64,000 nt of DNA, from contig NZ_JAPEUL010000004.1 of assembly GCF_026113935.1 (NCBI RefSeq), positions 806,001-870,000 of the forward strand, given 5' to 3'. The DNA comes from Marinomonas rhodophyticola. GTDB lineage: Bacteria; Pseudomonadota; Gammaproteobacteria; Pseudomonadales; Marinomonadaceae. The notes under the pieces were generated by a model. The model was not told where the DNA came from. It searched no databases and saw only the letters and a program-made list of their open reading frames with translations. Of the stretch, positions 21,624 to 31,350 are shown one piece after another. Made by a program: the position numbers and the translations under genes. Each line of letters begins with the position of its first letter. The first letter of the stretch is position 1.

Positions 21624-22697
21624 ATGAATAAAATGAAACTAGAATTTTCGATGGATATGAAAGATAAGCGAGTGCTTATTGTCGATGATGTGCCGAGTAA
21701 TATTGATTTGCTCAAAAGCATTTTAGCCGAACATTATCAAGTTCAGGTTGCAAAAAGCGGTCAGGCCGCGTTGGATATTATCAATCGGTGTATGCCTGAT
21801 ATCGTATTGTTGGATATTATGATGCTGGGCATGAACGGTTTTGACGTCTGTAAAGTGCTCAAAGCGGATGCTAAAACAGCGGATATTCCAGTGATTTTCT
21901 TAACGGCAATAACGGATGCACACCATGAGCAAGAGGGTTTCAATGTCGGCTGTGTTGATTTTATTACGAAACCGATTACGCCATTAACTACCTTATCTAG
22001 AGTCGCCACTCACCTGAAGCTTGCTGATAACAATAAACGTAATAAACAAACTATAGCATATAGAACAAAGCAATTAGACGATGCTTTAAAGTCTGCTATA
22101 GAGATGCTTGGTGAGGTAGGGCAGCTTAACGATACCGATACCGGTGTGCATATGTGGCGCATGGCCGATTATTGCGCCATTTTAGCAAGAGCGATTGGTT
22201 GGAACGAAGAGCAAGTTGAATTACTAAAGTTAGCCGCACCCCTTCATGATACGGGTAAGGTTGGTATTCCCCATTCTATTTTGAAGTCACCAAATAAATT
22301 GAGTGATGAAGAGTGGGAAGTAATGCGCCAACATACGGTTATAGGTCACCAAATTTTAATTAAAAGCGATGCACCTCTGTTTAAATTGGCGGCTGAAGTG
22401 GCGCTTGGGCATCATGAAAGATGGGATGGCACCGGTTATCCTTTCGGCTTGACTGGACATGAAATTCCGCAATCCGCTCGGATTGTTGCTTTAGCTGATG
22501 TATTTGATGCCCTCACTATGGAGCGATCCTACAAGCAATCTTGGACAGTGGAAGAGGCTCTTGGGCATATTAAAAACGCTGCCCATTCACATTTTGACCC
22601 AGAGTTGGTTGACTGCTTCTTGTCAATTGAAAGCGAAATACGCGAGGTTAAGGAAAATGGGACGCTGTTGATTAATGAACAGCGCAGCATTTTTTAA
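21624..22697 (+). CDS. Response regulator with HD-GYP c-di-GMP phosphodiesterase output
   Basis: A 357-residue RpfG-type protein. Residues 15-135 are a receiver domain with acidic pair Asp21-Asp22, phospho-acceptor Asp64 (VLLDIMM) and Lys116. Residues about 160-345 are an HD-GYP domain: metal ligands in [10 protein letters not shown] (His208-Asp209) and [14 protein letters not shown] (263-276), so the catalytic site looks complete. Such proteins hydrolyse c-di-GMP when phosphorylated. It lies 18 nt behind the hybrid kinase, the probable phosphodonor. Its 3' end overlaps the convergent ychJ by 26 bp. Confidence 0.9.
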   Translation: MNKMKLEFSMDMKDKRVLIVDDVPSNIDLLKSILAEHYQVQVAKSGQAALDIINRCMPDIVLLDIMMLGMNGFDVCKVLKADAKTADIPVIFLTAITDAHHEQEGFNVGCVDFITKPITPLTTLSRVATHLKLADNNKRNKQTIAYRTKQLDDALKSAIEMLGEVGQLNDTDTGVHMWRMADYCAILARAIGWNEEQVELLKLAAPLHDTGKVGIPHSILKSPNKLSDEEWEVMRQHTVIGHQILIKSDAPLFKLAAEVALGHHERWDGTGYPFGLTGHEIPQSARIVALADVFDALTMERSYKQSWTVEEALGHIKNAAHSHFDPELVDCFLSIESEIREVKENGTLLINEQRSIF

Positions 22698-23182
22698 ACT
22701 TTTTGCCCGATCCACATAGGCAAGGGTCGTTCCTGCCTACTTTCATTGCTTCAGAATTGATCAGTGGCGTATTTTTTTGTATGTCATGTTCGCCTGATAT
22801 ATAAAACCATTTACCTTTAATTTTTTTGAATAGGGAGCGTTCACTCAAGCGACCAATGTGCTTCCCTTCCTTAAAATGAGCAGAAAAGGACACAAGACCT
22901 TTTTTGTCTTTTTCTAAACCCTCTTCAGTACTATGGATTTCAAGCTTTATCCATTTTGTTTGTTCATTGCTGTCTTGTATGTCTGAGGCAGACTGGTTAG
23001 GGTCATCAATCAGCTTTTGAGTTGCCGCGATGTAATCAAAATTGCCCAAAGCAAAAGCAGTGTAGCGTGAGCGCATTAGGGTTTCTGCCGTTGGAGCGGT
23101 ACTCCGGATTGTTATGGTACATACCACAACACATTTCATAGGGGCTGCCTGTTTCACAAGGACAATTTACTGGAATTGGCAT
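22672..23182 (-). CDS. YchJ-like SEC-C motif protein, one frameshift
   Basis: A UPF0225/YchJ protein with a zinc-binding SEC-C-like motif at each end: [13 protein letters not shown] at the N-terminus and [16 protein letters not shown] at the C-terminus. Between them is the YchJ core ([28 protein letters not shown]...[10 protein letters not shown]). The N-terminal 27 codons from the ATG at 23182 are in a different frame from the rest; removing one base near 23101 gives a continuous 169-residue protein. The function is unknown. It is divergent from sbcB and convergent with the HD-GYP gene. Confidence 0.8.
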
Positions 23183-23274
23183 GGTTCACTCCTCTCATCG
23201 CCAAATGCACTTTCACAAATGTACTTCAAGGTGCGTATAATACCTTTTTATTTAATGGCTAACAGGAATTATTT

Positions 23275-24728
23275 GTGACCTCATCGGGCTCTACATCATT
23301 TTTTGGTTTGACTTTGAAACAACCGGAACGGACCCAGCGCGTGATCGTCCCATGCAATTTGCTGGAATTAGAACAGATCTTGATTTTAATCCTATTGGTG
23401 AGCCTGTCATGTTTTATTGCCGATTGGCAGAAGATGTGCTCCCGCAACCAGAAGCTTGTTTGTTAACGGGGATAAGTCCCCAGGATGCAAATCGTGAAGG
23501 GCTTTGTGAGGCGGAATTTATGCAGGCGGTAGAAGCTGAATTGTCTTTACCAGGAACCTGTGCGCTTGGTTACAACTCTATTCGGTTTGATGACGAAGTG
23601 GTGCGTTACAGTTTTTATCGTAACTTTATCGATCCTTATGCTAGAGAGTGGCAGAATAACTGTTCTCGATGGGATATTATTGATCTAGTTCGAATGACTT
23701 ATGCTATGCGTCCTGAAGGAATCGTTTGGCCAAAAGGTGACGATGGTCAGGTCTCGATGAAGCTCGAAGCACTGACAAAAGCCAATGGTATTGCGCATGA
23801 GCAAGCACACGATGCGTTGTCCGACGTGTATGGCACCATCGAGATAGCGAAATTGATTCGTAGTAAGCAACCTAAATTGTTTGCCTACTATTTTAAGATG
23901 CGTCAAAAACATGAGTTGCAGCAGTTTATTGACATATCGAGGCTAAAACCCTTTCTGCATATCTCTGGAATGTTTGGTCAGGCGAGATACTATGCTGCGT
24001 TCGTTGTCCCGATTGCACCTCATCCAACCAATAAAAATGGTGTGATTGTTTACGACTTAATGGCAGATGCACAACCTCTAGTAGATTTGAGTGTTGAGGA
24101 AATTCGCCATCGTGTGTTTACGCGTCAGGATGAGTTGGGGGAACTTGAAAGGTTGCCTTTAAAAGTCATTCATTACAATAAATCTCCAGCAGTTGCTCCC
24201 GCCACTTTTCTGAAAGATGCGCAAGTTGTTCAGCGCTTAGGTTTAGATGGTGCTGTTTGTCGTCATAATCTTGCCATCATAAAAGGGCATGCTGGTCTTG
24301 CGGCTAAGTTAAGCGATGTCTTTGCGCAAGAGGAACGACTCATCCATAAAGATCCAGATGTCATGCTTTATTCTGGTGGTTTTTTCTCCAGAGAAGATAA
24401 AGCCAGAATGGAAACGATTCGTTCGACGCCAGCAAGTCAATTGGCTGAACTGGCGGTATCGTTTGATGATCGACGATTGCCAGAAATGTTAATGCGCTAC
24501 ATTGGGCGTAATTACCCAGATCAATTGACAGAGCAACAAAGAGTGGAGTGGGAAGAGTATCGTCAAGTCCGCTTGCTTGAAAAAGATGGTGGCGGTTCTA
24601 TTTGTATGGAGCAGTATTTTGAACGCTTGAATCAGATCGCTCAAACTCCTGATTTGACACCGGCAAAGCAAATAATGCTGCAAGACTTGGCTGACTATGC
24701 ACAAAGTATTTATCCTATTGCGCTATAA
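23275..24728 (+). CDS. sbcB: Exodeoxyribonuclease I, one frameshift
   Basis: A single-strand 3'-5' exonuclease used in recombination and mismatch repair. The body from 23352 is intact and matches ExoI: GIRTDLDFNPIGEPVMFYCRLAEDVLPQP, TGISPQ, LGYNSIRFDDEVVRYSFYRN and the catalytic AHDALSDVYGTIEIAKLI. The DnaQ-fold first motif (WFDFETTGTDPARDRPMQFAG) is only reached by adding one T to the six-T run at 23299-23304, giving 484 residues (E. coli 475). The start is GTG with AGGAA upstream. The 9-nt gap to the AI-2E family gene suggests one transcript. Confidence 0.9.
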
Positions 24729-24737
24729 GGAATTAAA

Positions 24738-25772
24738 ATGAGCGAACAACATAATGGTACAAATTGGCTGGTTGGTTTTGCCGCTTTCATCATCATTATT
24801 GCAGGGCTAAAAGCCGCATCACAAATAGTCGTACCTTTTATGCTATCTGTGTTTATCGCTATTATTTGTGCGCCTCTGATGTCAAGTTTACGTCATCGAA
24901 AAGTGCCGACTTGGTTGGCTATTATTTTGGTGGTGATGCTGATATTGGTTGGGATTGGATCTTTAGCCGTGTTGGTTGGCGCATCCTTGGATAACTTTTC
25001 CAGTCAACTGCCAAGCTACAAAGCTCGATTTGCTGAAGAAACATCTAATCTGATTAAGTTAGTGAACAGTTTTGGCTTACAAATATCCTATGATCAAGTA
25101 AAAGGCTATATTGACCCTTCAGCATTAATGCAGATGGTAGCCAATGCGTTACGTGGACTGGGTAGCGCTCTGACAAATCTTATTTTGGTTGTCATGATCG
25201 TTATTTTTATTTTATTCGAAGCGGTTGAGTTGCCCAAAAAGTTATCTGTGGCTTTAAATGACGCGTCGCAATCCCTACAGAAATTTGAATCTTTCATTCA
25301 GTCTGTTAATCGTTATCTTGTCATTAAGACCTTGGTGAGTATTTTAACAGGGGTGCTCATTACGCTTTGGCTTTGGGTGATTGGCGTAGATTTTCCTATT
25401 TTATGGGGTGTGTGTGCTTTTCTTTTGAATTTTGTGCCTAATATAGGGTCCATCATCGCGGCGGTACCGGCCGTTTTATTGGCATTTGTTCAGTTGGGTA
25501 GTCTTTCTGCAGGACTGACTGCGGCGGGATTTTTAGCTGTCAACTTAATCATAGGAAATGTCATTGAACCTCGATATATGGGGAAGGGGTTGGGGCTGTC
25601 TACCTTAGTGGTGTTTTTGTCTTTACTTTTGTGGGGTTGGGTTTTTGGTCCCGTTGGCATGTTACTCTCGATTCCTCTGACTATTATTATGAAATTAGCA
25701 TTTGAAGCGCATCCAAGAATGCAATGGTTGGCTGTCATGATCGATTCGGACTCAAGTAATCCAAGACGTTAA
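24738..25772 (+). CDS. AI-2E family transporter (YhhT/PerM-like permease)
   Basis: A 344-residue polytopic membrane protein of the AI-2E transporter superfamily. About eight hydrophobic helices appear in the family pattern: a pair near the N-terminus, a soluble segment (about 85-140: SLDNFSSQLPSYKARFAEE), then two to four helices including the conserved WGVCAFLLNFVPNIGSIIAAVPAVL and VIEPRYMGKGLGLSTLVVFLSL. Members export autoinducer-2 or act as Na+/H+ antiporters or other permeases; the substrate cannot be read here. It follows sbcB by 9 nt. Confidence 0.87.
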   Translation: MSEQHNGTNWLVGFAAFIIIIAGLKAASQIVVPFMLSVFIAIICAPLMSSLRHRKVPTWLAIILVVMLILVGIGSLAVLVGASLDNFSSQLPSYKARFAEETSNLIKLVNSFGLQISYDQVKGYIDPSALMQMVANALRGLGSALTNLILVVMIVIFILFEAVELPKKLSVALNDASQSLQKFESFIQSVNRYLVIKTLVSILTGVLITLWLWVIGVDFPILWGVCAFLLNFVPNIGSIIAAVPAVLLAFVQLGSLSAGLTAAGFLAVNLIIGNVIEPRYMGKGLGLSTLVVFLSLLLWGWVFGPVGMLLSIPLTIIMKLAFEAHPRMQWLAVMIDSDSSNPRR

Positions 25773-25846
25773 TTCAGCTTAGTCTATGGTCTTAAGCTGG
25801 CAGGATCTTATTTTGAACCTAGCTGGCTTTATTTTGTTTTTTCGCG

Positions 25847-25911
25847 TATACTTCGCCATCGGATTTTCGTCCGAAGAAATCTATTAAGGCATGTAAATAC
25901 TTACAGGCCTT
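25847..25911 (+). promoter_or_regulatory. Promoter -10 and structured leader of the DEAD-box helicase gene
   Basis: TATACTTCGCC at 25847 repeats the -10 and discriminator of rplM. The leader RNA can form two hairpins: CGGA / TCCG (25860-25873) and AAGGC-A-TGTAA / TTACA-G-GCCTT (25886-25911). Such leaders are typical of cold-inducible helicase genes, but the regulatory role is inference. Confidence 0.45.
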
Positions 25912-25940
25912 ATACTCACCAATAAAAGGTACTAATTTAC

Positions 25941-27860
25941 ATGTCTGACGCTGATACTCAGCCTACATTTGATTCGTTGGGCCTAATCGCCCCTGTTCTT
26001 AAAGCGGTTGCTGACCTAGGTTACGAGCAACCATCTGCTATCCAAGCGCAAAGTATTCCATATCTATTAGAAGGTCGAGACCTTTTGGGGCAAGCGCAGA
26101 CGGGTACCGGTAAGACAGCAGCGTTCGCGCTCCCGTTACTGTCTCGCATTGACGTTACAGATAAAACGACACAATTACTTGTACTGGCTCCAACTCGTGA
26201 ACTTGCTATTCAGGTTTCTGAAGCATTTCAAAGTTATGCTCGCAATCTACCCGATTTCCATGTACTGCCTATTTATGGCGGCATGTCTTATGACACACAA
26301 TTGCGCCAATTAAAGCGTGGTGTTCAAGTTGTTGTCGGAACGCCTGGTCGTGTAATGGACCATATTCGTCGTAAAACATTGAAGCTAGATGGCATTAAAG
26401 CTTTGGTTCTTGATGAGGCGGATGAAATGTTACGTATGGGATTCATCGATGATGTCGAGTGGATTCTTGAGCAAACGCCACCTACACGTCAAATCGCTTT
26501 GTTTTCTGCAACAATGCCTGCCGTGATTCGTCAAGTGGCTAACCGTCACCTTAACAATCCGAAAGAAGTGAAAATTGTTACCAAAACTTCTACGGCTATG
26601 ACGATTACACAAAAATATTGGTCGGTAAGTGGTCTTCATAAATTAGACGCTTTGACTCGTATTCTTGAGATGAATGAACACGATGGTATGATCATTTTCG
26701 TTCGTACCAAAGCCGCAACGATTGAGCTTGCTGAAAAACTAACCGCTCGTGGGCATGCCTGTGAAGCGCTAAATGGTGATATCAGTCAAAACTTGCGTGA
26801 GCGTACGGTTGATCGCATTAAGAATGGCCAAATTGACATTCTTGTTGCTACAGACGTTGTTGCTCGTGGTCTAGATGTAGAACGCGTAAGTCACGTGGTC
26901 AACTATGACATTCCATACGATACTGAGTCTTATGTTCACCGTATTGGACGTACAGGTCGTGCTGGTCGTTTAGGGACGGCGATTCTATTCGTTGCTCATC
27001 GCGAGCGTCGTATGTTGCAAGCTATTGAGCGTGCGACTCGTCAGCCAATTGAAAGCATGACGTTACCAACTGCTTCCGATATTAACGCACATCGCGTTAA
27101 TCGATTTAAGCAGCGCATCACTGATGCGATGGACAATGAAAACCTTGATTTCTTCTTGGAGCTTGTAGAAAGTTACCAGAAAGATAATGAAGTGGATCCT
27201 TTGAAAATGGCGGCTGCTTTAGCGCATATGGCACAAGGCAAAACGCCATTGCTATTGTCTGAAATGGAAGTTCGCCAAGAACGCAGAGAGCGTCGTGAAG
27301 ATCGCGATGGATCTCGTTCTGAGCGAGGTGATAGAGGCGATCGTGGTGATCGTGGTGATCGTGGTGATCGCGCGCCGCGTGAGCGCAAGGTTCGTCCTGT
27401 TACTGCAGAAGCAATGCCGTTAAAAGATGATCCAAGTACGTCCATGACCCGTTACGTTGTTCAAGTTGGTTACAGTGATGGTGTTAAACCTGGCAATATC
27501 GTTGGTGCGATTGCGAATGAAGCGGATATTGAAAGCCGTTATATTGGTCATATCGAAATCTATGAAGATTTTGCAACAGTTGATTTGCCTTCTAACTTAA
27601 GTGCCGATGCATTAGGTAAGTTGGGGAAGACGCGCATCTGTGGACAGCGTACTGATATTACTAAGCTAGAGAATGTTGATGAGTTGAATAAGCGTGCAGC
27701 CGCGCCTTCTACTCGTAAGCGTCCAGCAGGTGGCGGTGAGCGTCGTCCTACTAATGGTGGTGAGCGTCGTCGTTCAAGCGCCGGTGCGGGTGGCGGTCGC
27801 GACCGTGATGCAAATCGCAGTGCTGAGCGTCGTCCAAGAGCGCCAAAAAAGAATAGCTAA
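25941..27860 (+). CDS. deaD: ATP-dependent DEAD-box RNA helicase DeaD/CsdA
   Basis: A 639-residue helicase with all motifs: Q-motif YEQPSAIQAQSIP, AQTGTGKTAAFALP (I), APTRELAIQV (Ia), DEAD in VLDEADEML (II), SATMP (III), IIFVRTKA (IV) and HRIGRTGRAGR (VI). After the core come an arginine/glycine/aspartate-rich linker (about 450-480) and a DbpA-type RNA-binding domain (about 500-570, YVVQVGYSDGVKPGNIVGAIANE), then a basic tail. This is the layout of CsdA, which assists ribosome assembly and mRNA decay in the cold. The frame is intact. Confidence 0.94.
   Translation: MSDADTQPTFDSLGLIAPVLKAVADLGYEQPSAIQAQSIPYLLEGRDLLGQAQTGTGKTAAFALPLLSRIDVTDKTTQLLVLAPTRELAIQVSEAFQSYARNLPDFHVLPIYGGMSYDTQLRQLKRGVQVVVGTPGRVMDHIRRKTLKLDGIKALVLDEADEMLRMGFIDDVEWILEQTPPTRQIALFSATMPAVIRQVANRHLNNPKEVKIVTKTSTAMTITQKYWSVSGLHKLDALTRILEMNEHDGMIIFVRTKAATIELAEKLTARGHACEALNGDISQNLRERTVDRIKNGQIDILVATDVVARGLDVERVSHVVNYDIPYDTESYVHRIGRTGRAGRLGTAILFVAHRERRMLQAIERATRQPIESMTLPTASDINAHRVNRFKQRITDAMDNENLDFFLELVESYQKDNEVDPLKMAAALAHMAQGKTPLLLSEMEVRQERRERREDRDGSRSERGDRGDRGDRGDRGDRAPRERKVRPVTAEAMPLKDDPSTSMTRYVVQVGYSDGVKPGNIVGAIANEADIESRYIGHIEIYEDFATVDLPSNLSADALGKLGKTRICGQRTDITKLENVDELNKRAAAPSTRKRPAGGGERRPTNGGERRRSSAGAGGGRDRDANRSAERRPRAPKKNS
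27321..27372 (+). repeat. 9-bp tandem repeat encoding an RGD tract
   Basis: The unit gatcgtggt occurs three times exactly at 27339-27365, with diverged units on both sides. It encodes Arg-Gly-Asp repeats in the helicase linker and could vary in copy number by slippage without changing the frame. Confidence 0.8.
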
Positions 27861-27880
27861 TCGTGTAAAAACGATAATAC

Positions 27881-27909
27881 AAAAAAGCCGCTTTATAGCG
27901 GTTTTTTTG
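27881..27909 (+). terminator. Terminator after deaD
   Basis: AGCCGCT / AGCGG(T) stem preceded by A-run and followed by seven T. Confidence 0.85.
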
Positions 27910-27953
27910 TATCATATAGCACTCAATTTTTTAGTCGGGTTAGAAGATAAGCT

Positions 27954-29887
27954 ATGATCAAAAGTGCTTTATTTAATAGACAGAAAAAAACGTAACAGCA
28001 CTTGTCTTTTTAGGTATCGGACTATTTTTTACATTAATAGGGTATTTTTTAACCCGATTGTATTTTTTTGCGACAAACGCCAGTTACTTTGCCGCGGAAC
28101 CTCTTGGCAATATCCTCTTAGCTTTTTTTCATGGTGTGCGTTTTGATTTGTCTGCGATGGCATTTTTAAATGCACCGTTATTGTTGGTTCTATTTGTCTC
28201 TCTTTGGTTTCGTGTTTTAGCTAAAGTAAATATGAACTTGGTATTTCTCTATCTATTTGTAGTGAATACCTCAGCTATCGTTATTAATTTTGTCGATACA
28301 ATTTATTTTCCATACACAGATCGCCGTAGCGGTATGGAAGTTTTTTCTATGACCAATGATGTTGTGTCTCAGTTACCAGAGTTAGTGGTTGTTTACTGGG
28401 GATACGCTGTTGCCAGTGTTTTGATCTTTGCTGCTTATTTTTGGTTGCTTTTGCAGGTAAAAAAGCGTGTACCTCTTGTGCAACTAAATCAAATCTTTCT
28501 ATTTTTCTTATGTTTTTCTTTGTGTCTAATTTTTATTCTTGCTATTCGAGGAGGCTTTCAATCTAAGCCTATCAGGTCGCTGAATGCCTATAGTTATCCG
28601 TCTAGTAGGCTTGGCGCTTTGGTATTAAATACGCCTTTTACATTGCTAAAAGAAGATGCCGATCACTTAAAAAAAGTGGCGTATTTTGCAACAGATGAGG
28701 ATGTCAGGAAATCATTACGTGCTGAAAAGCGTCACAATAACGAGTCTGAAATAAAAAAACATAATGTTGTTATTCTGATGTTGGAAAGCTTTGGTCTTGA
28801 ATATTTCGGACCGCCGTATGGACTTAAATCTTACGTTCCTTTCTTACAAGAACTTTCAGAAAAAGGTCGATTTTTTCCTAACGGAGTGGCGAACGGACGT
28901 CGCTCAATTGAGGCGGTTCCGTCTGTTTTAGCTGGGATTCCATCATTGATGCCGGAAGCCTTTATGCGTTCTCCTTACCAGTCAAACACTATTCATGGTT
29001 TAGGTCAGATTGTTAAACCTTACGGTTATAGTACGGCATTTTTTCATGGCGCTAAAAATGGCAGTATGTATTTTGATGATACAACTTATCGTTTTGGCTT
29101 TGACCACTACTTTGGGCTAAATGAATACCCAAATCCTTTACATTTTGATGGGCAGTGGGGGATTTTCGATGAGCCTTTCCTTCAATTCTCTATTCATGAG
29201 ATGGATAAGATGCCTAAGCCATTTATGGCTGGAATTTTTACCATTAGCTCCCATCCACCTTATACTTTGCCTGAGCAATACATGGGTAAAATAGAGGAGG
29301 GCAGTATACCAATGCACCGCGTCATTCAGTATTCTGATATGGCTTTGCAGCGTTTTTTTGACGAAGCGTCAAAGAAAGATTGGTATAAAGATACGCTCTT
29401 TATTATCACGGCTGATCATACGTCTGATAATTTTGATCCTGCGTTTGCAACGCCTTTGGGCCGTCATCAAATTCCTATAATCTTGTATCAGCCAAATCAT
29501 CAACTATCTCCAGGTGTGGTTACGGATATGGCTCAGCAAATAGATATTCCTGCAACAATTGTTGATTATTTAAATCTGCCAGAAAGAGATAAGATCTTGC
29601 CATTTGGACGATCATTGCTGGAAGATGATGCGCAATCTGATGCTCTTATTAAAGCGGAAGATGCTTACTGGCTAATGTCTCAGGGCAAATATGTGAAATT
29701 GCCCATGATTAAAGGTGGGGTGATTGAAACGGGTAGTCTCCCAGGAACATTTATGCAGCCAACTGACAAAGAGGCAAGGGTAGATCTGGATAAGTTAGAA
29801 CAACGCTTAAAAGCGTATGTGCAGATTTACACCAACGGGCTGATTGATAATTCGTTGTACAATTTTTCATCTAACAAAACGCAGTAG
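27954..29887 (+). CDS. LtaS-like membrane sulfatase / phosphoglycerol transferase, one frameshift
   Basis: About 644 residues after repair. Four to five N-terminal transmembrane helices are followed by an extracytoplasmic alkaline-phosphatase-fold sulfatase domain. The domain shows the metal and nucleophile region NVVILMLESFGLEYFG, the NGVANGRRSIEAVPSVLAGIPSL block and the ITADHTSD metal ligands. The first ATG (27954, MIKSALFNRQ) is cut off by a stop unless one A is added to the A7 run at 27984-27990; then it reads on into VTALVFLGIGLFFTLIGYFL. Relatives transfer phosphoglycerol or phosphoethanolamine to envelope glycans; in Gram-negatives an OpgB-like or LPS-modifying role is possible. It is 7 nt from pyrC. 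Confidence 0.83.
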
Positions 29888-29894
29888 GTAACTA

Positions 29895-30927
29895 ATGAAC
29901 GAGATTACTATTATTAAGCCAGATGATTGGCATTTACACTTTCGCGATCAAGACATGTTGTTCGAGACGGTTCCAGCAACAGCTCGCTGCTTTGAGCGTG
30001 CTGTGGTGATGCCCAATTTGGTGCCGCCAGTAACAACGGCAGCGCTCGCATTAAGCTATAAAGAACGTATTTTAGCGGCCCGTCCAGCTGGCAGTACATT
30101 TATGCCAGTAATGACCATTTATTTAACAGACAAAACCAGTGTGCAAGACATTAAAGACGCAAAAAAGGCCGGTGTATTGGCGGCGAAAATGTATCCAGCT
30201 GGCGCGACGACCAACTCTGATTCTGGGGTCAATTCTTTAGAGTCTTTATACCCTGTTTTTGAAGCGTTGGCCGACAATGGTATGTTGTTGTTGATCCATG
30301 GTGAAGTGACCCAGAAGCACATTGATATTTTCGACCGTGAAAAAGAATTTATTGATCAACACATGGTGAAGATTGTTGAACGTGTACCTCACCTAAAAGT
30401 TGTGTTTGAACACATTACGACCAAAGAGGCTGCTGATTTTGTGTTGTCTGCTCGTGAAGGGGTTGCTGCGACTATTACGCCTCAACATTTGCTGTTGAAT
30501 CGTAATGATATGTTGGATGGTGGGATTCGCCCGCACAACTATTGCTTGCCTGTTCTTAAGCGCAGTACTCATCAACAAGCTCTACGCGCGGTGGTGAAAT
30601 CTGGCTCGCCACGATTTTTCTTGGGAACAGACTCCGCTCCTCATGCCAAGCATCGCAAAGAATCCGACTGTGGGTGCGCGGGTTGTTACAGTGCTTGGTC
30701 TGCACTTGAGTTGTATACGCAAGTGTTTGATGAGCTAGACGCACTCGATAAGTTAGAAGGTTTTGCGAGTTTTTATGGTGCTGACTTCTATGGATTGCCT
30801 CGCAATACAGAAACCGTGACCTTGGTTCGCGAGTCTTGGGAGGTGCCTAGTAATATCACCCTGCCAAATGGTGAGCTCCATTGTGCCGTTTTTTGCTGGT
30901 AAGCAAGTGGCTTGGAAATTGAAGTAA
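29895..30927 (+). CDS. pyrC: Dihydroorotase (PyrC type), frameshift at the C-terminus
   Basis: The third enzyme of pyrimidine synthesis, cyclising carbamoyl aspartate. Metal and substrate motifs are all visible: [22 protein letters not shown] with the carboxylated lysine just before (AAKMYPAG), [26 protein letters not shown] and FLGTDSAPH. The frame as written ends at 30902 in an atypical tail; removing one C of the pair at 30878-30879 gives the family ending [15 protein letters not shown] and 343 residues (E. coli 348). Confidence 0.94.
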
Positions 30928-30950
30928 GACACTCTGTCTATGTTTAAATG

Positions 30951-30982
30951 AAACCGGATGCAGCAATGTGTTCGGTTTTTTT
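30951..30982 (+). terminator. Terminator after pyrC
   Basis: AAACCG / CGGTTT stem with internal partial pairing, followed by a long T-run. Confidence 0.75.
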
Positions 30983-31082
30983 TTCATCATTTTGAGATTA
31001 ACGTCGTCAACGATTCGGTAGCACTTGGAGGTATAAACGTTGGATGATTAAAGATGGGAAAGAAATTTAGAGAAGTATAAGG

Positions 31083-31167
31083 TGGTGCGGATGGAGAGAC
31101 TCGAACTCTCACGCCGTGAAGCACTGGAACCTAAATCCAGCGTGTCTACCAATTCCACCACATCCGC
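31083..31167 (-). tRNA. tRNA-Leu (anticodon UAG)
   Basis: Read on the minus strand: acceptor GCGGATG pairs with CATCCGC, D-arm GGTGGAATTGGTAGACAC, anticodon stem CTGGA / TCCAG with loop TTTAGGT (anticodon TAG), a long variable arm (class II) TGCTTCACGGCGT, T-loop GTTCGAGTC and an encoded CCA. The total is 85 nt. Confidence 0.96.
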
Positions 31168-31350
31168 ATGCCGTGTTAATGTGCGAGATCTTACCGATAT
31201 TTTTTGCTGATGCAAGCGTTTTTTTGGTGAAGTATTTATATTTATTTTTTTAGAATGGATCACGGAATTTTATAAGATGAAACAGGACTTATAAAATCAA
31301 AAATGGTCTAATAATAGTACCCTAACTTGTTATTTCAGCAGAGTGAGAAT

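Noticed and set aside
27321-27372. Short repeat tract as a CRISPR or VNTR locus
   Set aside because: Units are 9 bp, in frame and coding; no spacers.
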